Below the pieces are notes generated by a model. It was not told where the DNA came from. It saw nothing but the letters and a program-made list of their open reading frames with translations, and made no database searches. 64,000 bases of DNA from contig NC_135184.1 in the NCBI RefSeq assembly GCF_041146795.1, positions 2,629,967 through 2,693,966 on the forward strand, in the 5' to 3' direction. Below, piece after piece: positions 10,023-21,423 of this stretch. Made by a program: the position numbers and the translations under genes. Positions within the stretch are counted from its first letter, which is position 1, and the number at the start of each line of letters is the position of its first letter. The DNA comes from Maylandia zebra (Eukaryota; Chordata; Actinopteri; Cichliformes; Cichlidae).

Positions 10023-10455
10023 GGAGTCAAGGGTCAATTTAACTAGGAAGGAATAAAATAAAATATAAAAATTAAAGTTAAAAATGAAATAACTGTACAA
10101 CAACAAATTAGAATGAAGGCTAAATTTAACTGGGAAAGAATAAGATAAAATATATAAATTAAAGTTGAAAATAAAATAACTGTACAACAAAATACACAAT
10201 ACACAAATACACAGTATAGAAATATATAAGAATGTATGAAGAAATATAAATATATATATACAATAACAGCAGCTGTACAGCATTAAGTAGAAATGAAGAA
10301 ATATAATGTCCAGTGTTGTGCAATCCACATTTGTAAGTGTCTTGTGCAGTGCAAATATGCTTAAAGTGATTTAGTGATTTAGTGATGAAGTGATTTGATT
10401 AGATGACCACGCATCTAATCAAATTAGTGTAAACAAATGTCCAGAATGTCCAGTG

Positions 10456-10804
10456 TGTTGGGTTTAGATTTTATTATTGTCATTTGTATTAGGAAACATT
10501 TAACCATATATGCTTAGAGGTGTATAATCAATTGTGTAGTGATAAGTTGTGTGAGCTTTAACAGGTTACAGAGGCTTGGTGTGTATTCCACACTGGAATG
10601 CACACCTGCATCTTGGGGGCATGGGAAGAGTTCGCATCTTGTCTTATTGTTTTATGATGGGATTAGCGTAGCTACGTCTGTTCTAGTCTAAGTGCTTTTT
10701 GTTTAGATGAACTGTTGGACTTCCTTACCGGGGGGGGGGGGGTCTAGTCTACCCTCTTCCTGACTAAGGATGTTTGATGCTTTCATGTTATATGACCCTT
10801 TTGA

Positions 10805-10868
<64 letters not shown>

Positions 10869-11132
10869 CTTTGTTCACATGTATACCTATGTAAGATGTT
10901 ATATGTTAATGACCCTATGCATATTCATGTAACCACAATAAAAGGAGTGCTGTGGGGAAACCTGGCTGAGAGTCTGACAGAGATCAAGTGGTGGAACGAC
11001 GCTTGGCTCCAGCCAGGTCTCCCTCATGCATGAGTAACCAGAGAACTTTGGTGCCTTGAGTCTTGCTTTTTGCTGTGTAGCAGATTGTCCTTAACGTTCC
11101 AGCAAATAGGTTTATACTATAGACCTATCACA
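10456..11132 (+). mobile_element. probable solo LTR inside the LINE
   Basis: A 677-bp block starts TGTTGGG, ends ATCACA and interrupts LINE sequence that is continuous at 59755. It has a (CA)n tract, an AATAAA (near 10937) and a GTCT-rich 3' part like R-U5. Short GTGTG text borders both sides, but the site is itself a TG repeat, so the target duplication is uncertain. It carries no coding sequence. Confidence 0.5.
10805..10862. repeat. (CA)n microsatellite
   Basis: An unbroken CA dinucleotide run within the putative solo LTR. A G run of more than ten bases lies just upstream at about 10731-10742. Confidence 0.95.
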
Positions 11133-11395
11133 GTGTGTGTGTAAGAACTATATGTGTGGGTCAGTACTGTGTGGTGGTGTGATTGAGAGACCGTATCGCC
11201 TGCGGGAAGAAGCTCCTCCTCAGTCTCTCTGTGTTGGTCTTCAGGGAGCAGAATTGCTTTCCTGACCTCAACAGAGAGAACAGTCTGTTGTTGGGATGGC
11301 TGAGGTCCTTCACCATCTTCCTGGCCTTGGTCCAGCACCGCCTGCTGTAGATTGAGTGCAGGTCAGGGAGCTCGGAGCGGATGGTGCGCTCAGCT

Positions 11396-11578
11396 TTAAA
11401 TTGTTAACCCATTTTATATTACCTAAAAAGGCTTTTTTGTATAATTCTGAAATGTTTTGGGTAACTTTACCTTTTTTCAACCTCTGGCAGTTCAAGCTAT
11501 TCATTGAACTTGAATATTTTTAACTGCAACAAATAACTGGAAACATTGGGGTGTTCTAAAACCTTTGACTCGTAGTGT
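11396..11578 (+). repeat. Tc1-like terminal fragment
   Basis: The end reads TTTGACTCGTAGTGTA, a usual fish Tc1 terminus, preceded by typical subterminal text (AACTGGAAACATTGGGGTG). No transposase is present. Confidence 0.5.
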
Positions 11579-11579
11579 A

Positions 11580-13310
11580 TATATTAACAGTTCTCCTCTT
11601 GTCCCTGTGGGTGGTCTTTATCCTTCAAATTAGGGTCATCTACCAGAGGCCCAGAAGCTTGAGGGTCCTGTGCAATATCTTTGCTGTTCCCAGGACTGCG
11701 TTCTTCTCGACAGAGATTTTGGATGTTATTGCAGGGATCTCCTGGACTCACTCGCCTAGCTTGGGAGTCACTGCACCAAATGTTCTGATTACCACTGGGA
11801 CCAGTGTTGCTGTCACCTTTCACATCTTCCCAAGATCTTCTTTCAGCCCTTGGTACTTCTCTAGCGTCTCTTGTTATTCCTTCCTGATGTTGCTATCATT
11901 CAGTTGGCTTCATCTATCACTGGGGCCATCTTTCAATGCTTGTCTACCACTACTATGCCTGGTTGGTTAGCCATAAACACTTTGCCTGTCCGTATCTGGA
12001 AGCCCCACAGGATCTTAGCTCGGTATTCTCACCCACCCTAGGGGGCATGTCCCAATTTGACCATAGTACTTATAGGCCATACTCTGCAATGTCTGCCTTC
12101 TATCTACCAGTAGCTGGTGTTTTGCTCCTCTGTTATTCCTTAAGAAACAAGGCCTGGGTCTCTCTCATGTATTAAGCCATGTGCCTGTTCATCTTAGCTG
12201 CTATGATGCCTCACAGGAGCTTCCATATTGAGGTAGGTTATTAACCAGTAGTTGGATGGGGCTGGTTTTTTCTGGGGGTCATTGGGGATAAGGACTTTCT
12301 GGCCTTCAGTTAGCCATTCAGGGTGTCTCACGTGTACTAGAAGCTGGTTCATTTGTGCTGCCAGACACTAATGGCTACTCGTGCTGTGTAATTATTCATA
12401 TTGGGATCACATGAAGGATCCGTGTGTGGGGGGAATTGAGTATGTGATAGTTACTGGACCCTGTTCAGGGAGGTTGCTCTATTCTGCTCTTAAATCCACT
12501 AGCCACTGAGCATTGCTGTTATGGTTTGCGTCCTTCTCCTATATGCTCTTTCAGTACTCCGTCTTCGGCTTTGGTGGGGCCACTTTCATGTTGTTCCCCT
12601 GAGAGTACACCTTGGCTGGTTCCATGGAAGAGCTGGTGTATTCTACTACCTTCTGTCTCTTTGGTATACCTCTTCAAGTGGCTAACAAAGGCTATGAGTA
12701 TTTGCCTGGCAGTTTCCAAGGCCTCGTGTATGGGCACTTCGCTTCTTGGGCACCCTTTTCTTTCCTCATTGTACCTTTCTGTAGCTCCAACAGTTGGCTA
12801 ATGTCTCTCCATGCTACCTTGAACTTGGCCTATAGTCTCCCTCTCCATGGGTACTGCTCCCTGTGGCTCTTTATCTCTAGGCAAACATCCCCGTGATGAC
12901 TGCTGTAGCTCAGATGGTTGGTTTCAGTGATGGTCATAATAGGGATTGCCTGTAGTGCTGCATTCACATCTTCTAGCAGACCTTCACGTAGCCTTGGTAA
13001 CTGGTTAAGAAGGTTCCAAGCTTGTAGTTTCACCATGATCCTATCTTTCAGGTCAGCTCCTCTCACACTCAATGCTCCTTCCGTTGTACTTGGTTCCCAA
13101 TCTTGGGTGGGAGTGATGATAACCTCGACTTGGCTCCCCCCTTGCCATACCATTTATGTTGCAGCTCATCGATGTCCAGTAGCAATAGAGGTTCCTTCCT
13201 CTGAACGTTGGAAAATCGAACTACTAGATACTGACTATGGAAGATTCCATTGGTCCCACAACGTAACCCACTGGGGTTACTTGCAAAGTAGCATTCCAAC
13301 AGATAACTGA
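11580..13310 (-). mobile_element. R4/Rex6-like LINE relic with REL endonuclease end
   Basis: Minus-strand fragments fit the fish Rex6 (Dong/R4 clade) protein. The C-terminal endonuclease tail (FGAVTPKLGE, then a stop, then SVEKNAVLGTAKIL and LKLLGLW) lies at about 11800-11640. An early RT motif like VLIPNDPQKKPAPSNYWLI lies at about 12320-12240. Most of RT between these points is missing. The 5' portion up to 13310 is probable N-terminal sequence. Stops and shifts show it is dead. The open frames on both strands here are not meaningful. Confidence 0.65.
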
Positions 13311-13330
13311 TGCTTGGATTCACTGTTCAT

Positions 13331-13816
13331 TCACTGGTTTTGGGTCTTTTTTTGCATTACTGTAAGTAATTAGCATTAAAGCTCTATTTTTGAATTGATT
13401 TCCTGTTTTCCAAGTCTTGCATTTGGATCCACATCCTGTCTGCCACACAGATGTTGCCAGACAATCAGAATGACAACTTGGGATTTAAAAAATAAATAAA
13501 TAAATAAATAAAAATAAATAAATAATATCCAAGAAAAGCACAAATAGACAGCAGACATAGGATCACTCAGTTAGATGGTATAGATCCAGCATATAAAGGT
13601 CTAAATTTACCAGCAAAGAGCTAGTGGGTAAAACTATGATTATTTCATGATGAACTAAAGTACTGAAAGAATTGGACTTGATGATGGCACCAGATGAAAG
13701 TCAGAAACAGCAAAGTCCATTATGAAAAACGTCTTAAGCAATTATCATGTCAGTCCACCCTGGAACATGCTCCTGCTTCCTCGTTTGTAAACATCTGATA
13801 AATTTGACAGCAGACA
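13331..13816. other. flank upstream of J1, no V seen
   Basis: There is an A+T-rich stretch with a TAAA repeat at 13487-13520. The last 80 bases resemble the sequence upstream of J2 and J3 (CCTGCTTCCTC, GCAGACAGG). No V gene lies between position 1 and J1, so any V partner would be outside the window. Confidence 0.6.
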
Positions 13817-13844
13817 GGTTTTTGTAGCAGTCTGTCTCACTGTG
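13817..13844 (+). promoter_or_regulatory. J1 recombination signal (12-RSS)
   Basis: Nonamer GGTTTTTGT (13817-13825), a 12-bp spacer, and heptamer CACTGTG (13838-13844) directly before J1. This is the RAG target that pairs with the V 23-type signals. Confidence 0.93.
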
Positions 13845-13908
13845 AGAGTGGCAGGAAGAGACTACAGCTATGGGGTCTTTGGCTCTGGAACTAAACTGTC
13901 TGTAACAG
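13845..13908 (+). CDS. TRGJ: TCR gamma joining segment J1
   Basis: A 64-base J segment reads RVAGRDYSYGVFGSGTKLSV plus T. It has the FGxG motif of J regions and ends in a splice donor (ACAG|GTAAGA) that leaves phase 1, matching the C1 acceptor at 14985. It is longer before the Phe than J2 or J3. About 270 bp of the following intron is nearly identical to the J2 and J3 introns. Confidence 0.92.
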
Positions 13909-14984
13909 GTAAGAACAAACTTTTATTTTCCTTCAGTTGTTTTATTGTAGAAGCTGAAAATGTGTTTAAAGTCAGTTTGTGCTGCTTCAGGCTTTACATG
14001 TTAGTTTTTCATCATTAGTAGAGAATTCATCTGCAGCCATTGTTACATAAGAAAAGCTCAATAATCTCTGAAAACATGTTGAAATCTCACTGAACAACTA
14101 AAGTTATTCTTTATTTCTGCAAATATTAGTGATGTTACAAATATTTAGGATTTGATCCTCTCAGTGATTCTGCTGGTTTTTGATGTTAAAAATTGACATA
14201 GTAGTAAATTTGTAAATAAAAATATGTTTTTTTTAATAATTGACAAAGGAAAATTTTGTTGGTTCAAATAGATTTTTTTAAATGCATGAATACAGTAATT
14301 AATGTAAAATGTGATCACAGATTTTTAAAATCTGTCTATAATGTGATTTAAACTTTCGTGTAAAATATGACATCGTTACAGGCATGTATGTATATCTTTC
14401 TCTTGCTAATAGCAAATGACAATAAAAAATTCATAAATGTTAGCAGTAAACAAAACTTTCTGAAATATTCAAAAGTGCATATGATGTATCACATTCTTTA
14501 GATTTGATATCCTAAAATTAATTGATATTAATCCATAATAAATGTAATTTATACATATTGAATAAATATAGTAAAACCAAATAATAGATGCACTGCTCTC
14601 TAATTATTGTAATGAAATATTTTAGATTCATGAAGTTTGTAAAAGTATGTTATTTATTATCAGAGAAGAAAAACTGTAATTTTATGAAGAAAAAAATTAA
14701 TATTTTCAAATAACACCAAGAAAAAAAGAGAAGAAATGCATTTTATTTCATGATGTAAAATCACACTGAGTGTTCCTCATGTGAGCCATGATGACATGAG
14801 GTGATGACTGTGTTTGATATGAAGCTGAATCCAGTGTATGTAGTGAACTTTGTGCTGATGAGTAGTTTAGTGATCAGAGTCCATGTAGTTTCCAGGATCA
14901 GACTGAATGCAGTGCAGTGGTGGAAGCTGCTGCTGACTGTGTGAATGTGTGTCTGTGCTGCTTGTTGCTGCTGTCAAACTTCAG

Positions 14985-16005
14985 ATGAGCAGGTAGTGAA
15001 GCCCGTGGTGAGCGTGTACCCAGCAGCATCCAGAGCCCACCTGGAGGGGAACAGCTCCCTGCTGTGTGTGGCCTCAGCCATGTTTCCTCCTCTGGTCCAG
15101 TTCTCCTGGAAAAGACAGAAGAAGAACGGCGGAGAAGCGGAGGAGCTGCCCCCTGCTGAGGGAGAGCAGCTGGAGCTCAGAGAGGCGGGACGCACCATTG
15201 CCATCAGGATGGTTGATGGGAGCCATTCTGACACATATAAATACAGCTGCTGGGTGAAGCACGAGGGGGGCACAGTGGAGGCCCGAACACAACAAGGTAA
15301 TGAAGGCTTGGTGACTGTGTTCAGCAGTGATTCAGCTTCATGTGGAGATGCTGTCAAAGAGAGCAGAGCAGCAGAGGACTGACATTTCTCACTGCAGCTC
15401 CAAACATTTGACTCCTTTTCTGTTTCAGAGCTTCCAGCTCCAGCAGCCTCCTGTCCTCCAGAGAGAGAGCCAGCAGACCTGCCAGCTCTGCAGCCAGCTG
15501 ACTGTAAGATCACCTGCTGCCTCTCTGCATGGACAGCTCCAATGTCCAATGAGGCAGCTGGAACAAGTTTAGGCTCTTAAAGTTGCACTAATTGATCAAA
15601 TCTTCATCCAACAAGCTCTGATAAAGCCACTGTACACTAGCTGCTCAGCACCAAACAGCAGACAGACCATAATATGTCAGAGATCAGTTTGTTAGCTGCT
15701 TGTGGAGTTCTTCTGCCCCCAAGTGGACACAAACACTACATCAATTCATCCACTTGAAGAAGAAGCTGTGACTGTTTCTATTTGGACTTTTTCTCCTTGA
15801 TCTGAGAGGAATAACCCGACTGTCTGTCTGTCTCTTTGTGTCTGTCTGTCCTTCAGTGTCCTTCCAGTCTCAGTGCAGGGTGAAGCTGCTCTGCCTGCTG
15901 TACACAGTGCTGATAGTGAAGAGTCTGGTGTACTGCTGTGGACTCTCTCTGCTGATGATGCTCACAAACAAGGGAGCGTCCACCAACTGCACACATGCTG
16001 ACTGA
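14985..16005 (+). CDS. TRGC: TCR gamma constant region C1 (three exons)
   Basis: Exons are 14985-15296, 15429-15503 and 15857-16005; with the J base they give 178 residues. Exon 1 is an IgC domain with Cys in SLLCVAS, the core Trp in QFSWKR and the second Cys in YSCWVKH. Exon 2 is a 25-residue hinge with one Cys (ASCPPE), a likely interchain disulphide site. Exon 3 has the membrane segment with a central Lys (YTVLIVKSLVYCCGLSLL), the residue expected to pair with CD3, and a short tail ending THAD. Splice sites are consensus and phase 1 throughout. Polyadenylation signals occur at 16138 and 16296. The Lys context resembles mammalian TRGC, which is the main reason for calling gamma and not beta. 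Exons 2-3 and flanks are nearly identical to C2, but exon 1 is very different. Confidence 0.9.
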
Positions 16006-16399
16006 CTGTTTCCTGCTCGCCTTTTCTCACCATCACATCTCATCAATTCATCTCATTCATCACTTTGATCACAAATGTTAGTTATGATGTGTTGTGCTTA
16101 TTTTGCCTTTTTCTTCAACAGTTAGAAGATCGTCTGAAATAAATACATCTTTACATGTATTGTTGCTCTGAGTTAGAATTCTTTTTGTGCTTATTGTGAC
16201 TTTTATTGTAGTAACAAAAACCATCAGGAATATTTTTATCACAAGTTTTTGTTTGATTTTCAAATGTCACACAGTGTAGTTGTGTTTGTGTGAACAATAA
16301 AGATTTGAAGATGAAGAGTTTGATTCTACTTTCATTGTGTGATCAACAACAACCCGTGTGAGTGAAGCACAAACTGACTGTATCCAAACTTGCTCTCCT

Positions 16400-16525
16400 G
16401 CAGCAGACGGGCTGTGTGGGTTTCTGCTCTGCAGCCTCCACACCGTTAGCTGTGGCTTTCACTTTAATAACACAATGACAGTTACAAGCAGGAACTCTGC
16501 TTCAAGAATGATTCCAGGAAGGATC
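16400..16525 (+). promoter_or_regulatory. candidate TRG 3' enhancer downstream of C1
   Basis: This block recurs after C2 (29335-29460) and, inverted and more diverged, after C4 (44692-44812). Kept in all copies are a Myb-type CCGTTA (16443-16448) beside a Runx-like TGTGGC (16451-16456), a second Myb-type CAGTTA (16479-16484), and a STAT-type TTCCAGGAA (16512-16520). Runx, Myb and STAT5 are known inputs of mammalian TCR gamma enhancers. The function here is inferred. Confidence 0.55.
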
Positions 16526-16639
16526 TGTGTTCTTCACCTGTGAGAGAAACAGCTCAAATCCTCAACTCACAGCTGACAAATGAACTTTAATGGAATCAAA
16601 GGAGAGACCATGAAGCCCCTGCAGTCTGCTCAGCTCCCA

Positions 16640-18184
16640 TTTTATTACCTGAGCTGAGTTTTTCATTCTGGATATCACACACGTAAGAACAGATCAAGTC
16701 TGAACAGCAAATGTTGGAGAATCATTTTGAAGTCTTGCTAAATGTCGTTATTATTACAAAAACTACTGAATGATTCAGAAAATCCTTTCCAACAAGCAGA
16801 AATATGCAAACAAAGTAGAAACAAGGCAACATGAGTCATTCAGATGCAGATAACATATTCTCCTTATTGTGAAGAACACAGTCATGAAATCTTTCTGTGT
16901 GTCATTCATTGAGTTGAAGTGCCTAATAGAAGAGGAAGAGCAGCAATAATCAATGATAGCTGAGACATTGAGAACATGGCTGTATGCCTGCTATCATAAC
17001 AGCAAACAAAGCACACAAACAGCAAACACACAATAATGTGCTCGCAGCTTGTTGTGTGTTGTGTCATTTTTGACATTTCATGAAGTCACAAAAATGTGTG
17101 CGACTCATTAAAGGAGTGTGTACGTGTCAGTCAGTGCTCTGTATTCATGTGTTCACCTCATTAAAGTCACTCAGACACTTTTCTCCTCCAAACTTACAGC
17201 ACAGCTTCATATTTCACTGACTGATTCTTTCATTACATCCATTAAGGGTCACACAGTGAAATTAGTGCAAACTTACAAATGTGTTGCAACAATTTTGGCC
17301 TCCAAACTGAACTTTGAGACAAACAGTGAAGCTGTGAGCAAAAAGAGGCTCCAGTGTGTGTCATGGTGGAGGAAACTGTTGTATTCCCACATTCAAAACA
17401 TGCTGATCTTATTGGATTTGTCCCTCAAAGTCTTTTTCCTCCTTTTTCTCTTCATCCAAATGTTCTAGCAGGCTGACTGTGAGTCCCTGTTGAACCTGTA
17501 CAGCAGAAAGTAACAGCAGTCAGCGGCCTCCACTTGACTTCATGACTTCAACGCCTCGCACAGTCACTTTCACTTTCTTCCTTCTGTCTTTTAGTCCTAA
17601 AATGTAGAACAACACCAGATCCAAATATTTGTGTCCTTCACTCACATCTTCAAATGATCCCTTCCATATCAGAGATGATACAAAGGCAACATTTGTCTTA
17701 TTTCTCTTTCATGAATCAAAAAGTACTTTTGTACTGTTGTGTAAATGTGTGTGTAAAGGTGGATGACTGCCTGCTGCAGATGAAATCTAACCATGGCTAC
17801 AAATAAATGAAGCTGACGTGAAACACAGCCCTGTTTTTATTACTCTTTATAGATATTAGAATTGATGATCATCATTTTAATGATTCTTAAAACCGTCGTC
17901 GATAAAACAGAACAATTAAAAATGAGATGCTGTGAATATTATTTATTCATTTTGATTCACAAAAACAAAGAAAAGCTGAAGATATTCAAAAAGTTAGATA
18001 AAGAAGAAAACCACAGATAACAGTGTGTGTTAGTAAATTCACAGCAACATGAATGTTTCTGAGTGTTTGTGCATCATGTGACCCAGATTTTTGGATCTGC
18101 TGTCAGATTGAAATGAAGACGATGAAACCACAGCAGCTTCAGCTGAGCTGTCAATCAGCAGCAGCAGTCTTATCTGTGGGCCGC
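16640..18184. other. intergenic, C1 to V1
   Basis: The duplication shared with the C2 downstream region ends at about 16641. Beyond that I see A+T-rich single-copy-looking sequence and no gene, clear repeat or RSS. The frame at 17118-17468 lacks any recognisable protein feature. Confidence 0.5.
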
Positions 18185-18323
18185 AGGGGCTGATGGGAGC
18201 TTTGAGGACCTGTTAGAAACCACGTGGCCCTCGTCTGATCTCACAGCTCGTCCTTGTTTGGCCTCAGCTGCATCAGAGCGCCACTTCTCCCCAGGTTCAC
18301 CAGAGGAAACACCACTGCACAAA
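18185..18323 (+). promoter_or_regulatory. conserved 5' block of V1
   Basis: About 140 bp ahead of the start codon is shared almost base for base by all six V genes. It includes an E-box CACGTG at 18221-18226 within CCACGTGG. It probably contains promoter and 5' UTR. No TATA box is evident. Confidence 0.6.
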
Positions 18324-18694
18324 ATGCTTTTCCTCCCAGCTGCTGCTCTGTGCTGTCTGTGTTCAGGTGAGTGTTTCCAGCCAATCAGGAGCCAACAAAG
18401 TCAACCTGTAACAAACACTGTCACACTAACCTTCATCTATCTGTCTGTGTCTCTACAGCACTGGTTACCATGGCAGCAGAGTCAAATCAGGGTGGTTCTA
18501 CACTGACCAAGAAAATTGGAGAAAGTGTCTCCTTCAGGTGTGGGAATCCACGATGTAGTGGCTCTGTATACTGGTACCAGAAGAAAGAAAGAGAAACATT
18601 CAAATATCTGCAGTATACAGGTGTTCTGACACTAAACAACATCAGACGTGATCATTCAGCCACCTACTACTGCTCCTGTTGGGTGTCTGATCCC
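18324..18694 (+). CDS. TRGV: TCR gamma variable segment V1, shortened domain
   Basis: Leader exon 18324-18366 (MLFLPAAALCCLCS) and V exon 18459-18694 are separated by a 92-bp intron with GTGAGT and CTACAG ends. The V exon has Cys23 in FRCGNPRC, Trp in YWYQKK and YYCSC at the end. It carries the extra cysteines in CDR1 and two residues after the conserved C-terminal Cys. The exon is 90 bp (30 codons) shorter than V2. Sequence jumps from ETFKYLQYTG straight to LTLNNIRRDHSATYYC, so strands C'' to E are largely missing in frame. The reading frame is open and the RSS is intact, so it can rearrange. Whether the product folds is doubtful. Confidence 0.85.
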
Positions 18695-18732
18695 CACAGT
18701 GAGAAATGATCCCTGCAGCCTGAACAAAAACC
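18695..18732 (+). promoter_or_regulatory. V1 recombination signal (23-type, 22-bp spacer)
   Basis: Heptamer CACAGTG (18695-18701), then 22 bases, then nonamer ACAAAAACC (18724-18732). The same spacing occurs in all six V genes. Sequence beyond it to about 18830 is shared with the V2 downstream flank. Confidence 0.92.
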
Positions 18733-19256
18733 AACAGATGAACAGATGTCAAACAGTGTCTGTGACAGGAAGAGAGCAGTAAACCACAGCCCAGCTTCAC
18801 ATGTTTCACCTCCATCTCAGAGTCACAAACATACTGAGCTCAGGGACCATTTTTATTTACTGCTGTCAGAAATTCAGTTTCCCTCAGATTCATCTTCATT
18901 AGATCAGCATGTCCAAATGAATAATGGAAAACTTTTCCAGCTCAACTGTTGTAATTTAATTCTGAAAAGAAACCACAGCTGAGGGTGACAGTTTTTCATG
19001 ATGAATGAAGTCCATCTCTTGTTTCTTATTTTGTTTCTTATTCTAAAACTGTAAACTTATTTCATCAACTTTCATCATCTTTGTCTTTAAGTACATCCAC
19101 AGATCAGCTCCTCAGCTTTTGAGCCACAAACTTCACTGCTTTCTTCACAGGCCTGAGAAAAGTGTCTGTCTTGCATTAAAGACTGTAGAAAACTAGAGCC
19201 GATCAAATGTCAAGATTTGTCTGAATTTTTTAACTGGGATGAAGAATCACCAAAAA

Positions 19257-19257
19257 A

Positions 19258-19289
<32 letters not shown>
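19257..19289. repeat. poly(A) tract
   Basis: An A run of about 33 bases lies just before the L2-type LINE fragment. It may be the tail of a retroposed copy. Confidence 0.9.
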
Positions 19290-19292
<3 letters not shown>

Positions 19293-19599
19293 AGGGAATG
19301 AGGTTCAGTCAAGCCACTGACGAGCAGCTGAAAGGGAGGCTCTGAAAACAGTTGATAACTTCATTATTAACTCTAACTTTCTACTTCTAAATTCAGATAA
19401 AACTGAGGTTATTGTACTTGGCCCTGAAAATCTTAGAAATATGGTAATGTGGTAGATTTTTGTATCATATGTACAACTATGTAACTATATACACTATATA
19501 TCTGTGTGCACTGAACATATATATTTTAACTTTCATGTAGAGTCTTAAGCACAAGACATTTTGCTTCACCGAGGTTTATTAAGGTGGTACAGTAACAGG

Positions 19600-19753
19600 G
19601 CAGTCAATGTGACCTTTCACCTCTTCCGAGGTGCTAAGCTTCTCGGATGAGAGGTGAAACGTCTTCAAGCAACTTAAAGAAGTCCAGACGCTTTTCTTTC
19701 CAAGCTCCTTAGACTACGATGACCTGGATGACTGAGAACCTTCACAGACACCG
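19600..19753 (+). mobile_element. Penelope-like element 3' end
   Basis: The text GAAACGTCTTCAAG, CCAAGCTCCTTAGACTAC and GACCTGGATGACTGAG is the usual end of fish Penelope-like elements. It nearly matches the end of the copy at 51880-51968. No coding sequence is present. Confidence 0.65.
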
Positions 19754-20175
19754 TGTCATGACCTGTTGTGATAAGCCAAAGCCAAAGGGTAGCCGGAGTC
19801 CTTGGCCGCTACCTGACCCCTGCAGCTGTGTTTGGCTGGAGGACGGGAGGGAAAGTTACCCAGCAGCAGGGGGCGGGGATACTGGTCCCTATATATTAGG
19901 GGACCAGAGGACACCCCAGCACTTTTTTCCCCTCTGCTGTTTCTCTCTGTCCGTCTCTGTGTTGCTCTACTGTCTGGGCTTAAGGCTGTACACCCCGGGG
20001 TTTTGCTTTGCTTGCTTTCTGCTTTGTAATTTTCTTACTAAATGTCTGTATGTATTTTTCCTGCTGTTCATATGATTCAGTGTATTAAACTCTGTTCCAA
20101 GAATTCTGCTCTTTTCCAGAGAATCTTTTTGAGTGTCTTGATTTTAATTGGATCTAAAAGGGTTGGATCTCCACA
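19754..20175 (+). mobile_element. possible solo LTR
   Basis: The block begins TGTCATG and ends CCACA, has a TATA-like CTATATATT near 19890 and a pyrimidine-rich 3' part, and interrupts the L2 copy. Its partner LTR is not in the window, so the call is tentative. The open frames inside are not protein-like. Confidence 0.3.
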
Positions 20176-21423
20176 TCGTTGGTGGGAGAAGGTTATCTGG
20201 ATGTCTTCAAAATTTGCGACCACAGTATCTAAGCAGATTCTTACTCTGGATGGCATTACCTTGGCCTCCAGTAACACTGTGAGGAACCTTGGAGTCATTT
20301 TTGACCAGGACATGTCCTTCAACGCACATATTAAACAAATATGTAAGACTGCGTTCTTCCATTTGTGCAACATCTCTAAAATTAGAAATATCCTGTCTCA
20401 GAGTGACGCTGAAAAACTAGTTCATGCATTTATTACTTCCAGGCTGGACGACTGTAATTCATTATTATCAGGATGTCCTAAAAACTCCCTGAAAAGCCTT
20501 CAGCTGATCCAAAATGCTGCAGCAAGAGTCCTGACAGGGACTAGAAAGAGAGAGCAGATTTCTCCTGTTTTGGCTTCCCTTCATTGGCTTCCTGTTAAAT
20601 CCAGAATTGAATTCAAAATCCTGCTCCTCACATACAAGGTCTTAAATAATCAGGCCCCATCTTATCTTAATGACCTTGTAGTACCATATCACCCTATTAG
20701 AGCACTTCGCTCTCGCTCTGCAGGCCTACTTGTTGTTCCTAGAGTATTTAAAAGTAGAATGGGAGGCAGAGCCTTCAGTTTTCAGGCCCCTCTTCTGTGG
20801 AACCAGCTTCCAGTTTGGATTCAGGAGACAGACACTATCTCTACTTTCAAGATTAGGCTTCAAACTTTCCTTTTTGCTAAAGCATATAGTTAGGGCTGGA
20901 CCAGGTGACCCTGAATCCTCCCTTAGTTATGCTGCAATAGACGTAGGCTGTCGGGGATTCCCATGATGCATTGAGTTTTTCCTTTCCAGTCACCTTTCTC
21001 ACTCACTATGTGTTAACAGACCTCTCTGCATTGAATCATATCTGTTATTAACCTCTGTCTCTCTTCCACAGCATGTCTTTATCCTGTCTTCCTTCTCTCA
21101 CCCCAACCGGTCGCAGCAGATGGCCCCGCCCCTCCCTGAGCCTGGTTCTGCCGGAGGTTTCTTCCTGTTAAAAGGGAGTTTTTCCTTCCCACTGTCACCA
21201 AAGTACTTGCTCATAGGGGGTCATATGATTGTTGGGTTTTTCTCTGTATGTATTATTGTAGGGTCAACCTTAGAATGTAAAGCACCTTGAGGCGACTGTT
21301 GTTTCGCTGTATAAGTAAAATTGAACTGAATTGAACAGACACAATTAGAAGAGTCTGAAAACCAAACTGAATCATTTATTTCACCGTGAGGTCCGGTATG
21401 TTATGTAAATATAAATAATATCA

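Larger units (their letters stand above)
10023..11395 (-). mobile_element. LINE 3' part (CR1/L2/Rex type), split
   Basis: 10023-10455 and 11133-11395 match, in order, the 3' end of the LINE at 59300-60475. First come A-rich tail units (AATTTAACTAGGAAGGAAT), then the C-terminal coding stretch (CTGCGGGAAGAAGCTCC). Between them sits a probable solo LTR. Only the last part of ORF2 is present and it is out of frame. Confidence 0.7.
19300..21337 (+). mobile_element. L2-type LINE, C-terminal ORF2 and 3' tail, interrupted
   Basis: Part one (to about 19440) ends in NSDKTEVIVLGPENL, a typical L2 RT end. Part two (20195-20893) continues with LGVIFDQDMSFNAHI, SRLDDCNSLLSG, LHWLPVKSRIEFK and FKIRLQTFLF, the usual C-terminus, ending at a stop at 20893. 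The 3' UTR ends with GAGGCGACTGTTG and a TTGAACTGAATTGAA tail. A Penelope end and a possible LTR fill the gap between the parts. It is 5' truncated. Confidence 0.8.

Noticed and set aside
10770-11033. His-Thr repeat frame
   Set aside because: Produced by the (CA)n tract in the putative solo LTR.
11575-13310. several 80-130 codon plus-strand frames
   Set aside because: Antisense to the R4/Rex6-like relic.
14974-15549. 191-codon frame antisense to C1
   Set aside because: It is the complement of the C1 exons. The same kind of frame recurs antisense to C2 and C3, and splice sites support the plus strand.
15327-15572. 81-codon plus frame across C1 intron and hinge exon, repeated at 28260
   Set aside because: It runs through consensus splice sites in the wrong frame. 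The repeat at C2 only reflects duplication.
19719-20075. 118-codon frame
   Set aside because: Lies in repeat DNA (Penelope end and possible LTR), with no recognisable domain.
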